Below, piece after piece: positions 27,895 through 37,091 of a DNA stretch of 64,000 nucleotides. Below the pieces are notes generated by a model. It had not been told where the DNA came from, did no database searches, and was given only the letters and a program-made list of their open reading frames with translations. The stretch comes from Renibacterium salmoninarum ATCC 33209 (lineage in GTDB: Bacteria; Actinomycetota; Actinomycetes; Actinomycetales; Micrococcaceae). Position numbers and translations under genes: made by a program. Location: assembly GCF_000018885.1 (NCBI RefSeq), contig NC_010168.1:2914001-2978000 (forward strand), given 5' to 3'. Numbering within the stretch: position 1 is the first letter of the stretch; each line of letters opens with the position of its first letter.

Positions 27895-29130
27895 TTGTCA
27901 GTATCGCTTAGCACCAGATTCCACCAGCCGCGCTCACTTTGGCTGACCTTTGGCGTGCTTCATTTGCTCATACTGATTTTGTTGCTACCGCTTATTGTTA
28001 GCGGCCAAGTTCTGAGCGATATTAGCTTTTATCGGCTCTGGGCTTTTGATGGCATTAACCTTGGGATCTGGCGCGGAATCTCGGTTGAATGGGTCTACCC
28101 AGTTGGCACAATGTTGCCTATCCTGCTGGCTGCCTTATTCGGCTCGTACCTTTACCAGCTTGCCTGGCTCCTACTGTTTACCGGGCTGAACTTGATCGCA
28201 GTCTTGGTGTTAACTCGCGCAAAGAACAATCAGGGCTACTTCGCCGCGTATTGGTGGCTCGGCGCCACGGCAATTTTGGGTACGGTCGCCGTCGGACGAA
28301 TTGATGGTCTCACCGCGCCCATGGTGATTGTGGGACTGCTTTTGCTCAATGCCAGGCCCTATCTTGCCTCTGCAGTGCTTAGCGCGGCGACCTGGATTAA
28401 AGTTTGGCCTGCTGCGGTGCTCTTTGCGATCGTGGTCGCCAGTAAACAGCGGTTCAAAGCCATTATTGCCGGAATCGCCGTGACCGCCGTCGTCGTTGCG
28501 ATCGTGCTAGCCGGTGGTGGGGCAAAGTATTTGCTGGGCTTCCTTGGTGCCCAAGGTGACCGTGGCATGCAACTTGAAGCGCCGTTCACTACCCCGGGGC
28601 TTTGGCAGGCAATCTTCAATCAAAACGGCACTTACGTTTTCGAAGACAAGATCATCAACACCCGTGAAGTTCGCGGTGGCATGAGTGACGTTGTTGGCGC
28701 CGTGATGAATCCCTTGCTCGCGATTTCGGCAATCGTGGTAGTGATTCTGTTGCTCTGGGCATTACGTCGCGGGGCACCCGCGCAGCAACTAATTTTGGCG
28801 GGCTCACTTTCCTTGGTCTGCGCCTTCATTGTTTTCAACAAAGTCGGGTCGCCGCAGTTCCAACTTTGGCTGGCTGCTATCGTTGCCGTCGGACTTTACT
28901 ATGGCAAGAAGGAATGGCGCTTTCCCGGTTTCCTCATGCTGGCAATCGCGGTTCTTACAACGTTGGTCTACCCAATATTTTATGTTCAGCTCTATGAGCT
29001 GAATCCTTGGATAGCGATCATCTTGTCGCTTCGAAACGTTGCGCTCTTTGTCTTGTTCGGCTGGGCCATCCGGGAAGTGATTACGCTTGCCCGCCGCGGC
29101 GGCGTTCGGGCGGTCAAAGCCGCTAAATAA
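27895..29130 (+). CDS. GT-C family membrane glycosyltransferase (GT87/DUF2029-like)
   Basis: 411 aa with about ten hydrophobic spans. The TTG at 27895 is preferred because AAGGAAG lies ~8 bases upstream; an earlier in-frame TTG at 27871 lacks a site. An extracellular loop after helix 1 (SDISFYRLWAFDGINLGIWRG) has the acid-rich catalytic position expected of polyprenol-phosphate-sugar-dependent enzymes. The repeat ATWIKVWPAAVLFAIV is typical of GT87 mannosyltransferases. It probably adds a mannose to lipoglycan or polysaccharide outside the membrane. It converges on and overlaps by 8 bp the mptB-like gene. Confidence 0.82.
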   Translation: MSVSLSTRFHQPRSLWLTFGVLHLLILILLLPLIVSGQVLSDISFYRLWAFDGINLGIWRGISVEWVYPVGTMLPILLAALFGSYLYQLAWLLLFTGLNLIAVLVLTRAKNNQGYFAAYWWLGATAILGTVAVGRIDGLTAPMVIVGLLLLNARPYLASAVLSAATWIKVWPAAVLFAIVVASKQRFKAIIAGIAVTAVVVAIVLAGGGAKYLLGFLGAQGDRGMQLEAPFTTPGLWQAIFNQNGTYVFEDKIINTREVRGGMSDVVGAVMNPLLAISAIVVVILLLWALRRGAPAQQLILAGSLSLVCAFIVFNKVGSPQFQLWLAAIVAVGLYYGKKEWRFPGFLMLAIAVLTTLVYPIFYVQLYELNPWIAIILSLRNVALFVLFGWAIREVITLARRGGVRAVKAAK

Positions 29131-30709
29131 CGTCCTTGACTTGGCTGTCAGTCTGTAGAAACAGCTTGCGGGTCTTGCGGTCAATCAAGACGATGTAAAG
29201 CGCAAAGCCCAAGCCGATGACGGCGGCGGCCAGGCGAAGATTGTCCAGCGTGATCCAGGCATCGCGTTGCTGCAAGTAGGGGTAGACGTTTAACTGATCG
29301 GAGATGGCATAGATCATGAAGAACGAGAGCACGAAGTAAAGCGATTTAACTTGCCAGTCATTACGAATGCCAGTCACCGCGAAAAGTGGGATGAGCCAAA
29401 CAACGTACCAAGATTGAATCATTGGCGAAAGAAGGACGACGGCGGCAAACGCCAACGCCATTCGACGAATGATTCGTTCATAGCTGCCACGGAACATCAA
29501 CCACGCCACGATACCTACCGCAATAACTTTGCCGGCGTCCCAAACATGCTTCGCCGTACCCCAGCCATCCCAGCCAAAAGCGTTCATGACGGTCGCCACA
29601 GTCAATCCGATGGCACCAATTGGCGCGTACCAGATCCATACACTGCCGGGCGCGGAAAGCCCGTTAATCCAGCCAAACCCGAAGCCGTTTAGCCAGCCCA
29701 TGAGCGTGAGTAAGCCCAGCGACAATGCTGCGGTTAGGCCCCAAAAAGCAAATTTGCGCGGCCATCCAGCTTTTTTACCGGCCCAGAGCAGTCCCGCAAA
29801 TGGCAAAAGAATCACGGTAATGGGCTTGACCGCGATCGACAGCGTTATCAAAACAATGCCAAAAACGGAGCGCTTAGTTGCACAGTAGTACAGCCCTGCG
29901 ACCGCCAGTCCGATCATCAGTGCGTCATTGTGTACCGCCGCAATGAAATTCACCAGTAGCAGTGGGTTTGCCACGCTCAGCCACAGTGCGCGGTGCGGAT
30001 TGACTCCGTGTAATACCGCCAGCCGAGGCACGTAAATTGCGCAAAGCAGCACGCCAAATGCCGAGACTAAACGAAACAGAAAGACGGCTAGTTCAGGATT
30101 TCCACCAGTGACCGCGACTACGGCTTGCTCGATCCACAAAAACACCGGACCATACGGCGTTGGTGCCTCTGCCCATAGTTTGTCCGCACCTAGACCAAAC
30201 CAGTTTGAGATTGCCGAGATGCCATTGACATAGGGGTCGATATTGGCTTGCACTAGTCGGCCTTGGCCGATGTAGGCATAAACATCGCGGCTAAAAAGCG
30301 GAATTGAAACCATCAGCGGCCCGCCCCAGAGCAAAATTGCTTGCCGAACGATTCGGCCCGATGCCGGCGGCCAACCTTTAGCTCGCTGTCCCAGTCGAAG
30401 CCAAGCACGGACCAGCAGCATGCCGCCGATGGCCAAGCTGCCCACCGAAAGGACAATGCCAATCGGTTCTGCACGCATCCAAATGAAAACTGGGTTTCGC
30501 AACAATGCCGAAGATTGAGCAAGCCAACCAATTCCGACAGAACCAAAAACCAACAGCAACGAACCAATAAATCCGGCAATCAGCGGCACCCAGGCGTCAT
30601 ACAAGCCATGGTCAGGCTTCGCTGAACCATTCTTTGCCATCACTTGAGTCATTGCCGGCCCAGACTCCGGGCGCTCACCAAGGCCGGTGGTGGACTCAGG
30701 CGTCGTCAT
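29123..30709 (-). CDS. mptB: Polyprenol-phosphomannose-dependent alpha-1,6-mannosyltransferase (MptB-like)
   Basis: 528 aa from ATG 30709; an in-frame TTG at 30748 would add 13 residues. About 12-13 hydrophobic spans are present. The first large loop contains PLFSRDVYAYIGQGRLVQANIDPYVNG with the GT-C Asp, followed by WAEAPTPYGPVFLWIE, both hallmarks of MptA/MptB. A second conserved region is HNDALMIGLAVAG and AVKPITVILLPF. The enzyme extends the alpha-1,6-mannan core of lipomannan in the outer leaflet. The two adjacent GT-C genes suggest a lipoglycan locus. Confidence 0.88.
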   Translation of the reverse strand: MTTPESTTGLGERPESGPAMTQVMAKNGSAKPDHGLYDAWVPLIAGFIGSLLLVFGSVGIGWLAQSSALLRNPVFIWMRAEPIGIVLSVGSLAIGGMLLVRAWLRLGQRAKGWPPASGRIVRQAILLWGGPLMVSIPLFSRDVYAYIGQGRLVQANIDPYVNGISAISNWFGLGADKLWAEAPTPYGPVFLWIEQAVVAVTGGNPELAVFLFRLVSAFGVLLCAIYVPRLAVLHGVNPHRALWLSVANPLLLVNFIAAVHNDALMIGLAVAGLYYCATKRSVFGIVLITLSIAVKPITVILLPFAGLLWAGKKAGWPRKFAFWGLTAALSLGLLTLMGWLNGFGFGWINGLSAPGSVWIWYAPIGAIGLTVATVMNAFGWDGWGTAKHVWDAGKVIAVGIVAWLMFRGSYERIIRRMALAFAAVVLLSPMIQSWYVVWLIPLFAVTGIRNDWQVKSLYFVLSFFMIYAISDQLNVYPYLQQRDAWITLDNLRLAAAVIGLGFALYIVLIDRKTRKLFLQTDSQVKDVI

Positions 30710-30836
30710 AGATTCGATTCCGATCTGGCTTTCGATAGCTGCAGCCAATGGCGCGGCATGATGGAGATTTATCTATTTTAGACCGGCAGAGCTCTTCTGG
30801 AGGCATCCACACCGAATCGAAAGGTACATTTGTCCA

Positions 30837-31484
30837 GTGTCTATTTCTTCTGAACGAATCGTATGGATCGATTGCGAGATGACCGGCTTGGATTTAGAAG
30901 CCGATGCGCTGATCGAAGTCGCCGTGCTGATCACTGATTCTGAGCTCAATATCCTTGACGACGGCGTTGATGTGGTGATCAAGCCGGACGCTGCGGCCTT
31001 AGCGCAAATGAACGATTTTGTTCGCAACATGCATACGACGTCGAAATTGCTCGACGAACTTCCCAACGGACTCACCATGGCGGCGGCGCAAGATATTGTG
31101 CTGACTTATATCAAAAAGTTTTTGCCCGATCCCGGTAAAGCCCAACTTGGCGGCAATTCTATTGGCACCGACAAAATGTTCCTGGCCCGAGATATGCCGG
31201 AGCTCATTGAGCATCTGCACTATCGAGTAATTGACGTGTCCACCATCAAAGAACTGTCTAGACGCTGGTATCCACGAGCCTATTTTCAGTCTCCGGCAAA
31301 GCACGGTGGACACCGAGCGCTCGGTGATATCCAAGACTCAATCAATGAATTGCGTTACTACCGAGAAGCAGTTTTTATGCCATCTCCAGGCCCCGATACC
31401 CCGACAGCACAGCAAATTTCTCGAAATATTGTCACAAGTGGGCACGTCGATGTCGCGAGCACCCCAACGGATCCTGTAGAGTAG
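30837..31484 (+). CDS. orn: Oligoribonuclease
   Basis: DEDDh 3'-5' exonuclease that clears 2-5-nt RNAs (nano-RNA, pGpG). Length is 215 aa, slightly long because of a C-terminal tail. Exo I is WIDCEMTGLD, Exo II is in LGGNSIGTDKMFLARDMP, and Exo III is HRALGDIQDSINELRYYR with the catalytic His and Asp. The start is GTG 30837. tRNA-His follows 22 bp downstream. Confidence 0.95.
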   Translation: MSISSERIVWIDCEMTGLDLEADALIEVAVLITDSELNILDDGVDVVIKPDAAALAQMNDFVRNMHTTSKLLDELPNGLTMAAAQDIVLTYIKKFLPDPGKAQLGGNSIGTDKMFLARDMPELIEHLHYRVIDVSTIKELSRRWYPRAYFQSPAKHGGHRALGDIQDSINELRYYREAVFMPSPGPDTPTAQQISRNIVTSGHVDVASTPTDPVE

Positions 31485-31506
31485 TTACCGCTGCAAAACG
31501 TACTTG

Positions 31507-31582
31507 GTGGGATTAGCTCAGTTGGCAGAGCGCCTGGTTGTGGTCCAGGAGGTCGCGGGTTCAACCCCCGTATCTCACCCCA
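31507..31582 (+). tRNA. tRNA-His (anticodon GTG)
   Basis: The acceptor GTGGGAT pairs with ATCTCAC, the anticodon loop carries GTG (GGTTGTGGTCC), and CCA is encoded at the 3' end. The extra G-1 of tRNA-His is available at 31506, opposite the C73 discriminator. Confidence 0.95.
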
Positions 31583-31588
31583 AGTAAC

Positions 31589-31629
31589 CGATGAGGGCTG
31601 TACCGGAAATTTCGGTGCAGCCCTCATCG
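31589..31629 (+). terminator. Terminator after tRNA-His
   Basis: A perfect 12-bp inverted repeat (CGATGAGGGCTG and complement) encloses a 17-base loop that can fold further. It starts seven bases after the tRNA CCA. Confidence 0.75.
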
Positions 31630-31686
31630 CTGTATTACGGTTGTTTTTGAAAGCTGCCCATGCCGAGGATGTCCGACGGCATCGAA

Positions 31687-31755
31687 ATGACGGAGTACCG
31701 GAGCATGAAGCGTTCCCTCTTTGAAGAGGATCACGAGCTCTTCCGTGAGATCGGG
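31687..31755 (+). pseudogene. Remnant of an acyl-CoA dehydrogenase N-terminus
   Basis: The rightward text MTEYRSMKRSLFEEDHELFR is what begins many actinobacterial acyl-CoA dehydrogenases. After about 22 codons the similarity stops and the frame runs into unrelated sequence up to def. No flavin-binding or catalytic part is found. It appears to be the stump of a deleted gene. Nothing recognisable is seen in 31756-31904. Confidence 0.55.
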
Positions 31756-31904
31756 CCTCACGATGTGAGGGTGGGCACTGCCCGCTTCTTTGGCTACTCC
31801 CCTTCGTCGGCTGCCGACAGCCAAAGCCTGCTTGGCATGGCACCACCTAGCGAATTCCACGGCCCATCAGCGGCCAGTCATCCAGCTCGAAAGGTTCCCC
31901 AAAC

Positions 31905-32477
31905 ATGAGCGTGCATCCCATAGTCATTAAGGGCGAACCGGTGCTTCACCGGCGTGCAACAGAAGTAAAAGATTTTGACGATGCTTTGCGAACGCTCGTC
32001 GTTGATATGCATGAAACGAATGCCGTTGCTAATGGTGCAGGCCTTGCCGCGCCCCAGATTGGCATCGGATTGCGGGTTTTCGTTTATGCCATGGAAAACG
32101 ACGATGACGTTCCTGCCAAGGGTGTTCTGGTCAACCCGACTTTGGTACTCGGCAAAGTCTCTGGAACGGCTCCCGATCCAGATGAGGAATCTGAAGGTTG
32201 CCTCTCCGTCCCGGGTGAACATTTTCCGCTCAAACGGGCCGAGTGGGTTAGGGTCAGCGGATTTGATGAGTTTGGCAACCCAGTTCAATTTGAAGCTACG
32301 GGTTGGTTCGCCCGGTGCATGCAGCACGAATATGATCACCTTGATGGCAAACTGTATGTTGACCGCCTGGTTGACCGATATCAACGAAAAGCTCGGCGGA
32401 TCGCAAAAGACAAGGGGTGGGGCGTACCAGGGCTTAGTTGGATGCCAGGGGTAGATCCCGACCCGTTTGGCCACTGA
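31905..32477 (+). CDS. def: Peptide deformylase
   Basis: Removes the formyl group from nascent N-terminal formyl-methionine. Length is 190 aa. All three motifs are intact: GAGLAAPQIG, EGCLSVPG (metal Cys) and QHEYDHLDG (two metal His and the catalytic Glu). The C-terminal WGVPGLSWMPG tail is usual for actinobacterial Def2-like forms. The next gene begins three bases after the stop. Confidence 0.95.
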   Translation: MSVHPIVIKGEPVLHRRATEVKDFDDALRTLVVDMHETNAVANGAGLAAPQIGIGLRVFVYAMENDDDVPAKGVLVNPTLVLGKVSGTAPDPDEESEGCLSVPGEHFPLKRAEWVRVSGFDEFGNPVQFEATGWFARCMQHEYDHLDGKLYVDRLVDRYQRKARRIAKDKGWGVPGLSWMPGVDPDPFGH

Positions 32478-32480
32478 ACT

Positions 32481-33371
32481 ATGGAAAAGGTCTCGATGGA
32501 AAGCGCCTCGCCAGACAGTGACTCAGCAGAGTATGTCGATTGGCTGATAACACTTGCCAACATTCATGACGAAGACCTTGCTGAGGTACGCGAGCTTTTA
32601 CTCCGGACACCGGATGCGGCAGTAGAAGAGACGCTCATGGTGCTGCGCTCTCGTCTGGGCGTTTTCGATCCACCTGACGTAATTAGCACAAAGGACGAAT
32701 TGGTTTGGTTGGAAGCCTTGCTACGGTTTCTGCCCGAGCAATTGGCTTGGTACCAGAGCCGCGGTATTCCAGAGGCGATTTTGCGAGCGACCGTGGCAGA
32801 CATTGACCGACACGTTGCTATTTCACGAACCACTAAAGGTCGATTCAGCCTGGACACTTGGAAATGGCTTACTGAGCATGCAACAGGCACCTTGTATCAG
32901 CTGGGCCGACTGCAATTTCAACTAATTTCCGGACCCGCGCAGATCCCCGGGCTAAAGCCGGAAGAAGCCATTCTTGGCGCGCATATCCCGCAAGAAGGAC
33001 CGATTCTTCCCGCGGCAGTTTCTGATTCTTTGGCTCAGGCCGCGAAGTTTTTCCAACAATATTTCCCGGAGAATCCAGTCCGCTTCGCCAATTGCATTTC
33101 GTGGCTTTTGGACCCGTACTTAGCTAAACATCTTGACCCACGCTCCAATATCGGGCAGTTTGCTGGGCGCTTCGAAAGTTACGACCTGCCCTTAGATTCA
33201 CCAGGCGACGCCATGTACTTCACTTTTCGAATTCGAGACGCACAAAGCACGCAAAATTTGCCTCGTGAAACCGCGCTACAGCGACTGGTTCTGGACCGGA
33301 TTGAATCCGGAGGCACTTGGCAAGTAGGTCGCGGGTACCTAACCCTGCCTGCCCTTGCCGGGATTAGCTAG
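32481..33371 (+). CDS. Acyltransferase-domain protein (NAT_N/GNAT_C type)
   Basis: 296 aa. The C-terminal half matches the GNAT-like C-terminal domain known from actinobacteria: HIPQEGPILPAAVSDSLAQA, FFQQYFP, ISWLLDPYLAKHL, SNIGQFAGRF and MYFTFRIR. The N-terminal ~120 residues are helical, as in the partner N-acyltransferase N-terminal domain. The substrate is unknown. It is tightly linked to def, and an operon is likely. Confidence 0.78.
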   Translation: MEKVSMESASPDSDSAEYVDWLITLANIHDEDLAEVRELLLRTPDAAVEETLMVLRSRLGVFDPPDVISTKDELVWLEALLRFLPEQLAWYQSRGIPEAILRATVADIDRHVAISRTTKGRFSLDTWKWLTEHATGTLYQLGRLQFQLISGPAQIPGLKPEEAILGAHIPQEGPILPAAVSDSLAQAAKFFQQYFPENPVRFANCISWLLDPYLAKHLDPRSNIGQFAGRFESYDLPLDSPGDAMYFTFRIRDAQSTQNLPRETALQRLVLDRIESGGTWQVGRGYLTLPALAGIS

Positions 33372-33550
33372 TTTTCTCGCACAACTCGGTGGAAGTCCTC
33401 GGCACAGATGTCCCGCAGCTTTTCGAACTGCCGCAGTCGATTTTCGTCGATGTCCCCCAAGGCCAAATCGGCTTGAGCTTTTCGCAATTGGCGATCCGCC
33501 TCATCCAGGTTGTGTTGTGCCAATTCCACCGGATTCGTTATCTCGTTCAT
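33368..33550 (-). CDS. Small alpha-helical protein, unknown function
   Basis: 60 aa from ATG 33550, with AGGAAG 11 bases upstream. The composition is strongly charged and helical (AQHNLDEADRQLRKAQADL, RLRQFEKLRDICAEDFHR). There is no signal peptide or known motif. It converges on and overlaps by 4 bp the acyltransferase gene. Whether it is real rests on the ribosome site and the codon pattern. Confidence 0.55.
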   Translation of the reverse strand: MNEITNPVELAQHNLDEADRQLRKAQADLALGDIDENRLRQFEKLRDICAEDFHRVVREN

Positions 33551-33632
33551 TGTTAAAGAATCTTCCTGCCTGCTGTGTAAATCCAGTATTTTCAACCTTG
33601 TGTTGCTGTATTGCAACTATCCATCAGGATCC

Positions 33633-34406
33633 TCACAAGGCTGAACTCTGGCTGGCTTGCCAAGGACAGCTGGCGAGCACTCGCTCCATTGATTGCTTTT
33701 CTGCGTCCGTAATCCACAGCTCGTATGCCGCTTTGACCGAAACCTGCCGGGCTACATATTCACATCGAAAACTCGTATTGGGCGGCAGCCAAGTTGCCGC
33801 ATCGCCGTCGGATTTTTTCACATTTTCTGGACCATCGACCGCTAGTAAATTGAGTGGGTCGTTCGCCAGTGCAAGCCGTCTTTGCGGGCTTAGCCCCTGA
33901 GCGCCCTTCTGCCAGGCATCGCCGAGAGCAACTATATGATCAATTTGAACCGCGCTAGAGCTGTCCGCCCCGCGGTGAAACTCGATCCGCTTTCCGGTAT
34001 ACGGATCCTGCAGTACACCATTAGAGACCAGACACAACGAGTTTCGGCCGAGGACAACTTCAACCAGGTCTCTGCGCAGAATCTAATTGCGGGTATCGCA
34101 GCCGTTCCGATCCGCATCAGTCCAAGCGAGGCCAAATTGCTCGCGTTTATAGGCATTTTTTGGCGCCCGTCCTTTGACCGGCAACGTTTGTAATAACGCA
34201 AGTGCCGTGGTCTGCCGAATATGGGAGGACGGGCCGCCAGGTAGATTTCCAGGATCAACTTGGATCGACGCAGCCGCCGCGTCCCGCCACTCGATTCCTT
34301 CAGCCCAGGAAAGCCCACCACCCACTAATCCGCCAAAAACGAAGCCAAGTGAAACTACAACGACTAGCCGTTGACGCCGGTACAGCAAATCTTTGAGCCA
34401 ACTCAT
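33633..34406 (-). pseudogene. Secreted HNH nuclease-like (DUF1524) protein with in-frame TAG
   Basis: 257 codons with one in-frame amber at 34083-34085. Before it are a basic N-terminus and membrane/secretion helix (RRQRLVVVVSLGFVFGGLVGGG) and the text DADRNGCDTRN. After it the same frame continues ILRRDLVEVVL, CLVSNGVLQDPYTGKRIEF, VQIDHIVALGDAWQKGAQG (the HNH/DUF1524 catalytic strand) and the ATWLPPNTSFRCEYVARQV segment. Relatives have Glu or Asp at the stop position, so a G-to-T change from GAG would explain it. No other lesion is seen. Confidence 0.85.
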
Positions 34407-35036
34407 AGCATTGAAGTTAGCCCAGGAAAAGGAGTGCCCCCAGTGAAATCCGGCGGCCCAGCAGCCGATGTGGATAACTCGGAAAAATACCGATCAAGAC
34501 GGAAACCAAATTTTCGATTGATTGCCTTCGCAATCCGATGTGGAAAATCGCCTGGGGCAACCTGCGCGAAAGGTTCTGCGAAACAAGCCTTTGAACCATG
34601 TTGTTTCACTCCATCCGCTTAAGCTCCAGACAATGTGTCCTTACTACCGGTGAGTGCCCCCCATTTGTCAGCGAGACGAGTTCCTGTGCATAGCTCTGGT
34701 TATTCTGAAAGACTAAATCTGAACCTGTTGCGAACCGGCTGATGTATTTCAGCAGGGCTGTGGATAGCTAGCTGAGGCCACTGGAATGGGGGGCTCTTCC
34801 GGTGACCCGTGACCAATTTTCCATCCTATTTTTAGATTTACCATTGTCGCTCGTTGAAGTTAGCATTGGAAAGTGACGTGTGGACGATAGGCAAATGCCG
34901 CTGATGCGATCGCACATAAAAATGTCGCTACCGGCACACATCAGTTGCGATACCAACGAATTTTGGCGTCGTAGAGCTGACTTACGCGCTAGTTCGTTGA
35001 TGCGTCGTTTTCAGTTTTGGAACCTTGGCCCGATGA
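34407..35036. other. Stretch without a recognisable gene
   Basis: About 630 bp between the HNH pseudogene and a gene remnant. Short open stretches exist on both strands, but none has a ribosome site, a protein-like composition or a family motif that I recognise. It may be decayed polysaccharide-locus sequence upstream of the flippase. Confidence 0.5.
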
Positions 35037-35219
35037 TGCGGATGGTCAAGAATTTTATGGGTACTTGTAAACACTGATGCTCGGAAAAGCTCACGCCTCG
35101 AGGTCTTTCAGGTGTTGGAGCGTAGGCAATCCGTGCAACAGACTACGTTCCATAGCGATATCGTGTTTACGGACGCGCAAATGGTCCGCACCCTGAATGT
35201 TGAAGTTCACGAGCAATGA
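35037..35219 (+). pseudogene. 3' remnant of a gene upstream of the flippase
   Basis: An open frame of 60 codons with no start, reading ILWVLVNTDARKSSRLEVF and ending DIVFTDAQMVRTLNVEVHEQ. Its TGA overlaps the flippase ATG (ATGA), the usual sign of two adjacent genes in one operon, so it is probably the tail of a real upstream gene. The family is not identified; a glycosyltransferase of the same polysaccharide locus would be expected from context (inference). Confidence 0.45.
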
Positions 35220-36475
35220 GGCGCTTTTTGAGTAAGAAGAAATTGATCAGCAAGTACGAGGCGATGGCATTGTTTTCGGCATCTATCGTGGCAGCGGTGA
35301 CCGTTTGGGCCGCATCAATTATTGCAACCAGGGTGCTCGATGTTCCTGGATTCGCTCAATTCCAGGGCGTATTTTGGCCGATTGTCTTTGCGATATTCGG
35401 CATCATTTCAGGCATTCAGCAGGAGACAACGCGGGCCGTCGGAAATCAACTACAAACCGATTCAGACACGAAGAGGACCTTGGTCGTCCCACCCGCGCTC
35501 ATGTTTGGCCTCGGCGGCGGACTACTAGTGTTGATATCGGCACCGTTTTGGAGTGCCACTTATCTGCCGCAATTCACTTGGCCCTCGGTGCTTCTCATTT
35601 CGCTCACCGTGGTGTTGTTCTCAGTGCAAACTGCGCTTGCGGGCGCTGCGGCTGGGCTGGGAAAGTGGTTCCTGTTTGCTGGATTGGGCGGCGTAGAGGC
35701 GGCCTGGCGATTGTTGGCTTTAGTCCTAGCCGCAGTCTTTGCAGGCTCAGTCTTTGGGCTAGAGGTTGCCGTGGTATCCGCCAGCTTCATCTGGGTCGTT
35801 TTTGTCTTGTTGAGCCGTGATGCGCGAAACCTGTTCAGAGCCAGAGCCGATGTACCCGCAGGCAGATTTGCCAGGAATATCGGGCTAGCCACGGTCTCAT
35901 CATTCGGGTCGGCGGTGCTGACAGCTGGGTTCCCCTTCGCTCTCCTGATCATTTATGGATCTGCAACCCCTGAATTGAACGCCTTGATTGCGGTCATTGG
36001 CATAACGCGATCCCCAATTATGATTCCGCTGCTGGCGTTCCAGGGTGTTGCTATTGCGGCATTCCTAAGACACAAGGAAGCGCCGTTTAGAGCGATGTTC
36101 AGGCCACTAGCTGCGATTTTCGGGCTGGGCATCTTCGGGGCCATCTTGGCTTTTTTCCTTGGGCCAACACTTTTTGACTTGCTTTACAAAAACTACGCCG
36201 GATTGGTGCCGGGGGTGGTACTTGCTGCCTTGACCTTCGGCGGCGTCTTCATGGGCTCGTTGGTGTTGTCCGGGACCGCCGCGCTAGCCGTAAACGTGCA
36301 TAAGGTCTACACGACAGGCTGGGTTACGGCAGTGGTGGTTTCCATCGGACTATTGTTCGTCCCCATTGGCCTTGTCGAAAGAACGCTTCTTGCTCTGTAC
36401 CTGGGCCCCCTGATTGGGGTAGTCATACATCTGCTGGGTATCAAATCGAAGGTCGCTACACGAGAAAATTCGTGA
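35216..36475 (+). CDS. Polysaccharide flippase-like membrane protein (MOP/Wzx superfamily)
   Basis: 419 aa with about 12 hydrophobic spans spread over the whole length and short polar loops. The N-terminal LFSASIVAAVTVWAASIIA followed by FAQFQGVFWPIVFAIFGII, and the mid-protein ALIAVIGITRSPIMIPLLAFQG, fit Wzx/oligosaccharide-lipid flippases of actinobacteria. It probably moves undecaprenyl-linked oligosaccharide across the membrane. It follows a truncated gene with an ATGA overlap. No glycosyltransferase genes follow, so the locus appears eroded. Confidence 0.75.
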   Translation: MRRFLSKKKLISKYEAMALFSASIVAAVTVWAASIIATRVLDVPGFAQFQGVFWPIVFAIFGIISGIQQETTRAVGNQLQTDSDTKRTLVVPPALMFGLGGGLLVLISAPFWSATYLPQFTWPSVLLISLTVVLFSVQTALAGAAAGLGKWFLFAGLGGVEAAWRLLALVLAAVFAGSVFGLEVAVVSASFIWVVFVLLSRDARNLFRARADVPAGRFARNIGLATVSSFGSAVLTAGFPFALLIIYGSATPELNALIAVIGITRSPIMIPLLAFQGVAIAAFLRHKEAPFRAMFRPLAAIFGLGIFGAILAFFLGPTLFDLLYKNYAGLVPGVVLAALTFGGVFMGSLVLSGTAALAVNVHKVYTTGWVTAVVVSIGLLFVPIGLVERTLLALYLGPLIGVVIHLLGIKSKVATRENS

Positions 36476-36678
36476 AATTGCAACTCAATACCTATCGGTT
36501 GGATCAACCGGGCGGCATAGCGCAATCTCATCGCTTGCCGCAATTTTACCGGTATTATTCTTGCGCCTTGATGATCAATTGCGCTTACCGGACGAGACAA
36601 GTCGGCCAGGTTCGCGAGCACGCGAGCTCTAGTCCCGAGACCTAAAGTGCGATTCAAGCTGCGATTCCTTGCCGGGAA

Positions 36679-37057
36679 GTCGGATGGGGCAACCTGTACG
36701 CCGGGTTCTGTCTTACTACGCCGTTACCAGCATAGAAGCGACGATCATCCATCTACGGACGCCGTTGCCGACGCCCTCTAGCAGCCTACCCGGACACTCG
36801 GGCGAGCAGCCCTCAAACGTGCCCTGTCTGGCCTTGCTCCCAGTGGGGTTTACCTTAGCCTTTCCGGTCACCCGGAAAGCGGTGGTCTCTTACACCGCCG
36901 TTTCACCCTTACCTCTGCATGCAGAGGCGGTCTATTTTCTGTGGCACTGGCCTGCGGGTTACCCCGAGTGGGTGTTACCCACCACTGTGCTCTTCGGAGC
37001 CCGGACGTTCCTCGGGTTGTTTGCACAACACGCGATCGCCCAGTTGCCCCATCCGAC
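36679..37057 (-). ncRNA. rnpB: RNase P RNA (class A)
   Basis: Catalytic RNA of RNase P, which matures tRNA 5' ends. The ends pair as a 15-bp P1 stem (GTCGGATGGGGCAAC). On the minus strand the universal segments are visible: GAGGAACGTCCGGGCTCC, CAGAGGTAAGGGTGAAACGG, GGTGTAAGAGACCACCG, GGTAAACCCC and a final ACAGAACCCGGCGTACAGG. Length is about 379 nt, within the actinobacterial range. Ends are placed at the P1 stem and may extend by a few bases. Confidence 0.95.
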
Positions 37058-37091
37058 CCTCAAGTCTACCGGATCAAGGCGCGAGCGTTCG

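Noticed and set aside
31624..31860. 78-codon leftward open frame between tRNA-His and def
   Set aside because: No ribosome site or family motif; the opposite strand carries a clearer gene remnant.
34371..34622. 83-codon rightward open frame beside the HNH pseudogene
   Set aside because: No ribosome site, overlaps the HNH start antisense, composition not protein-like.
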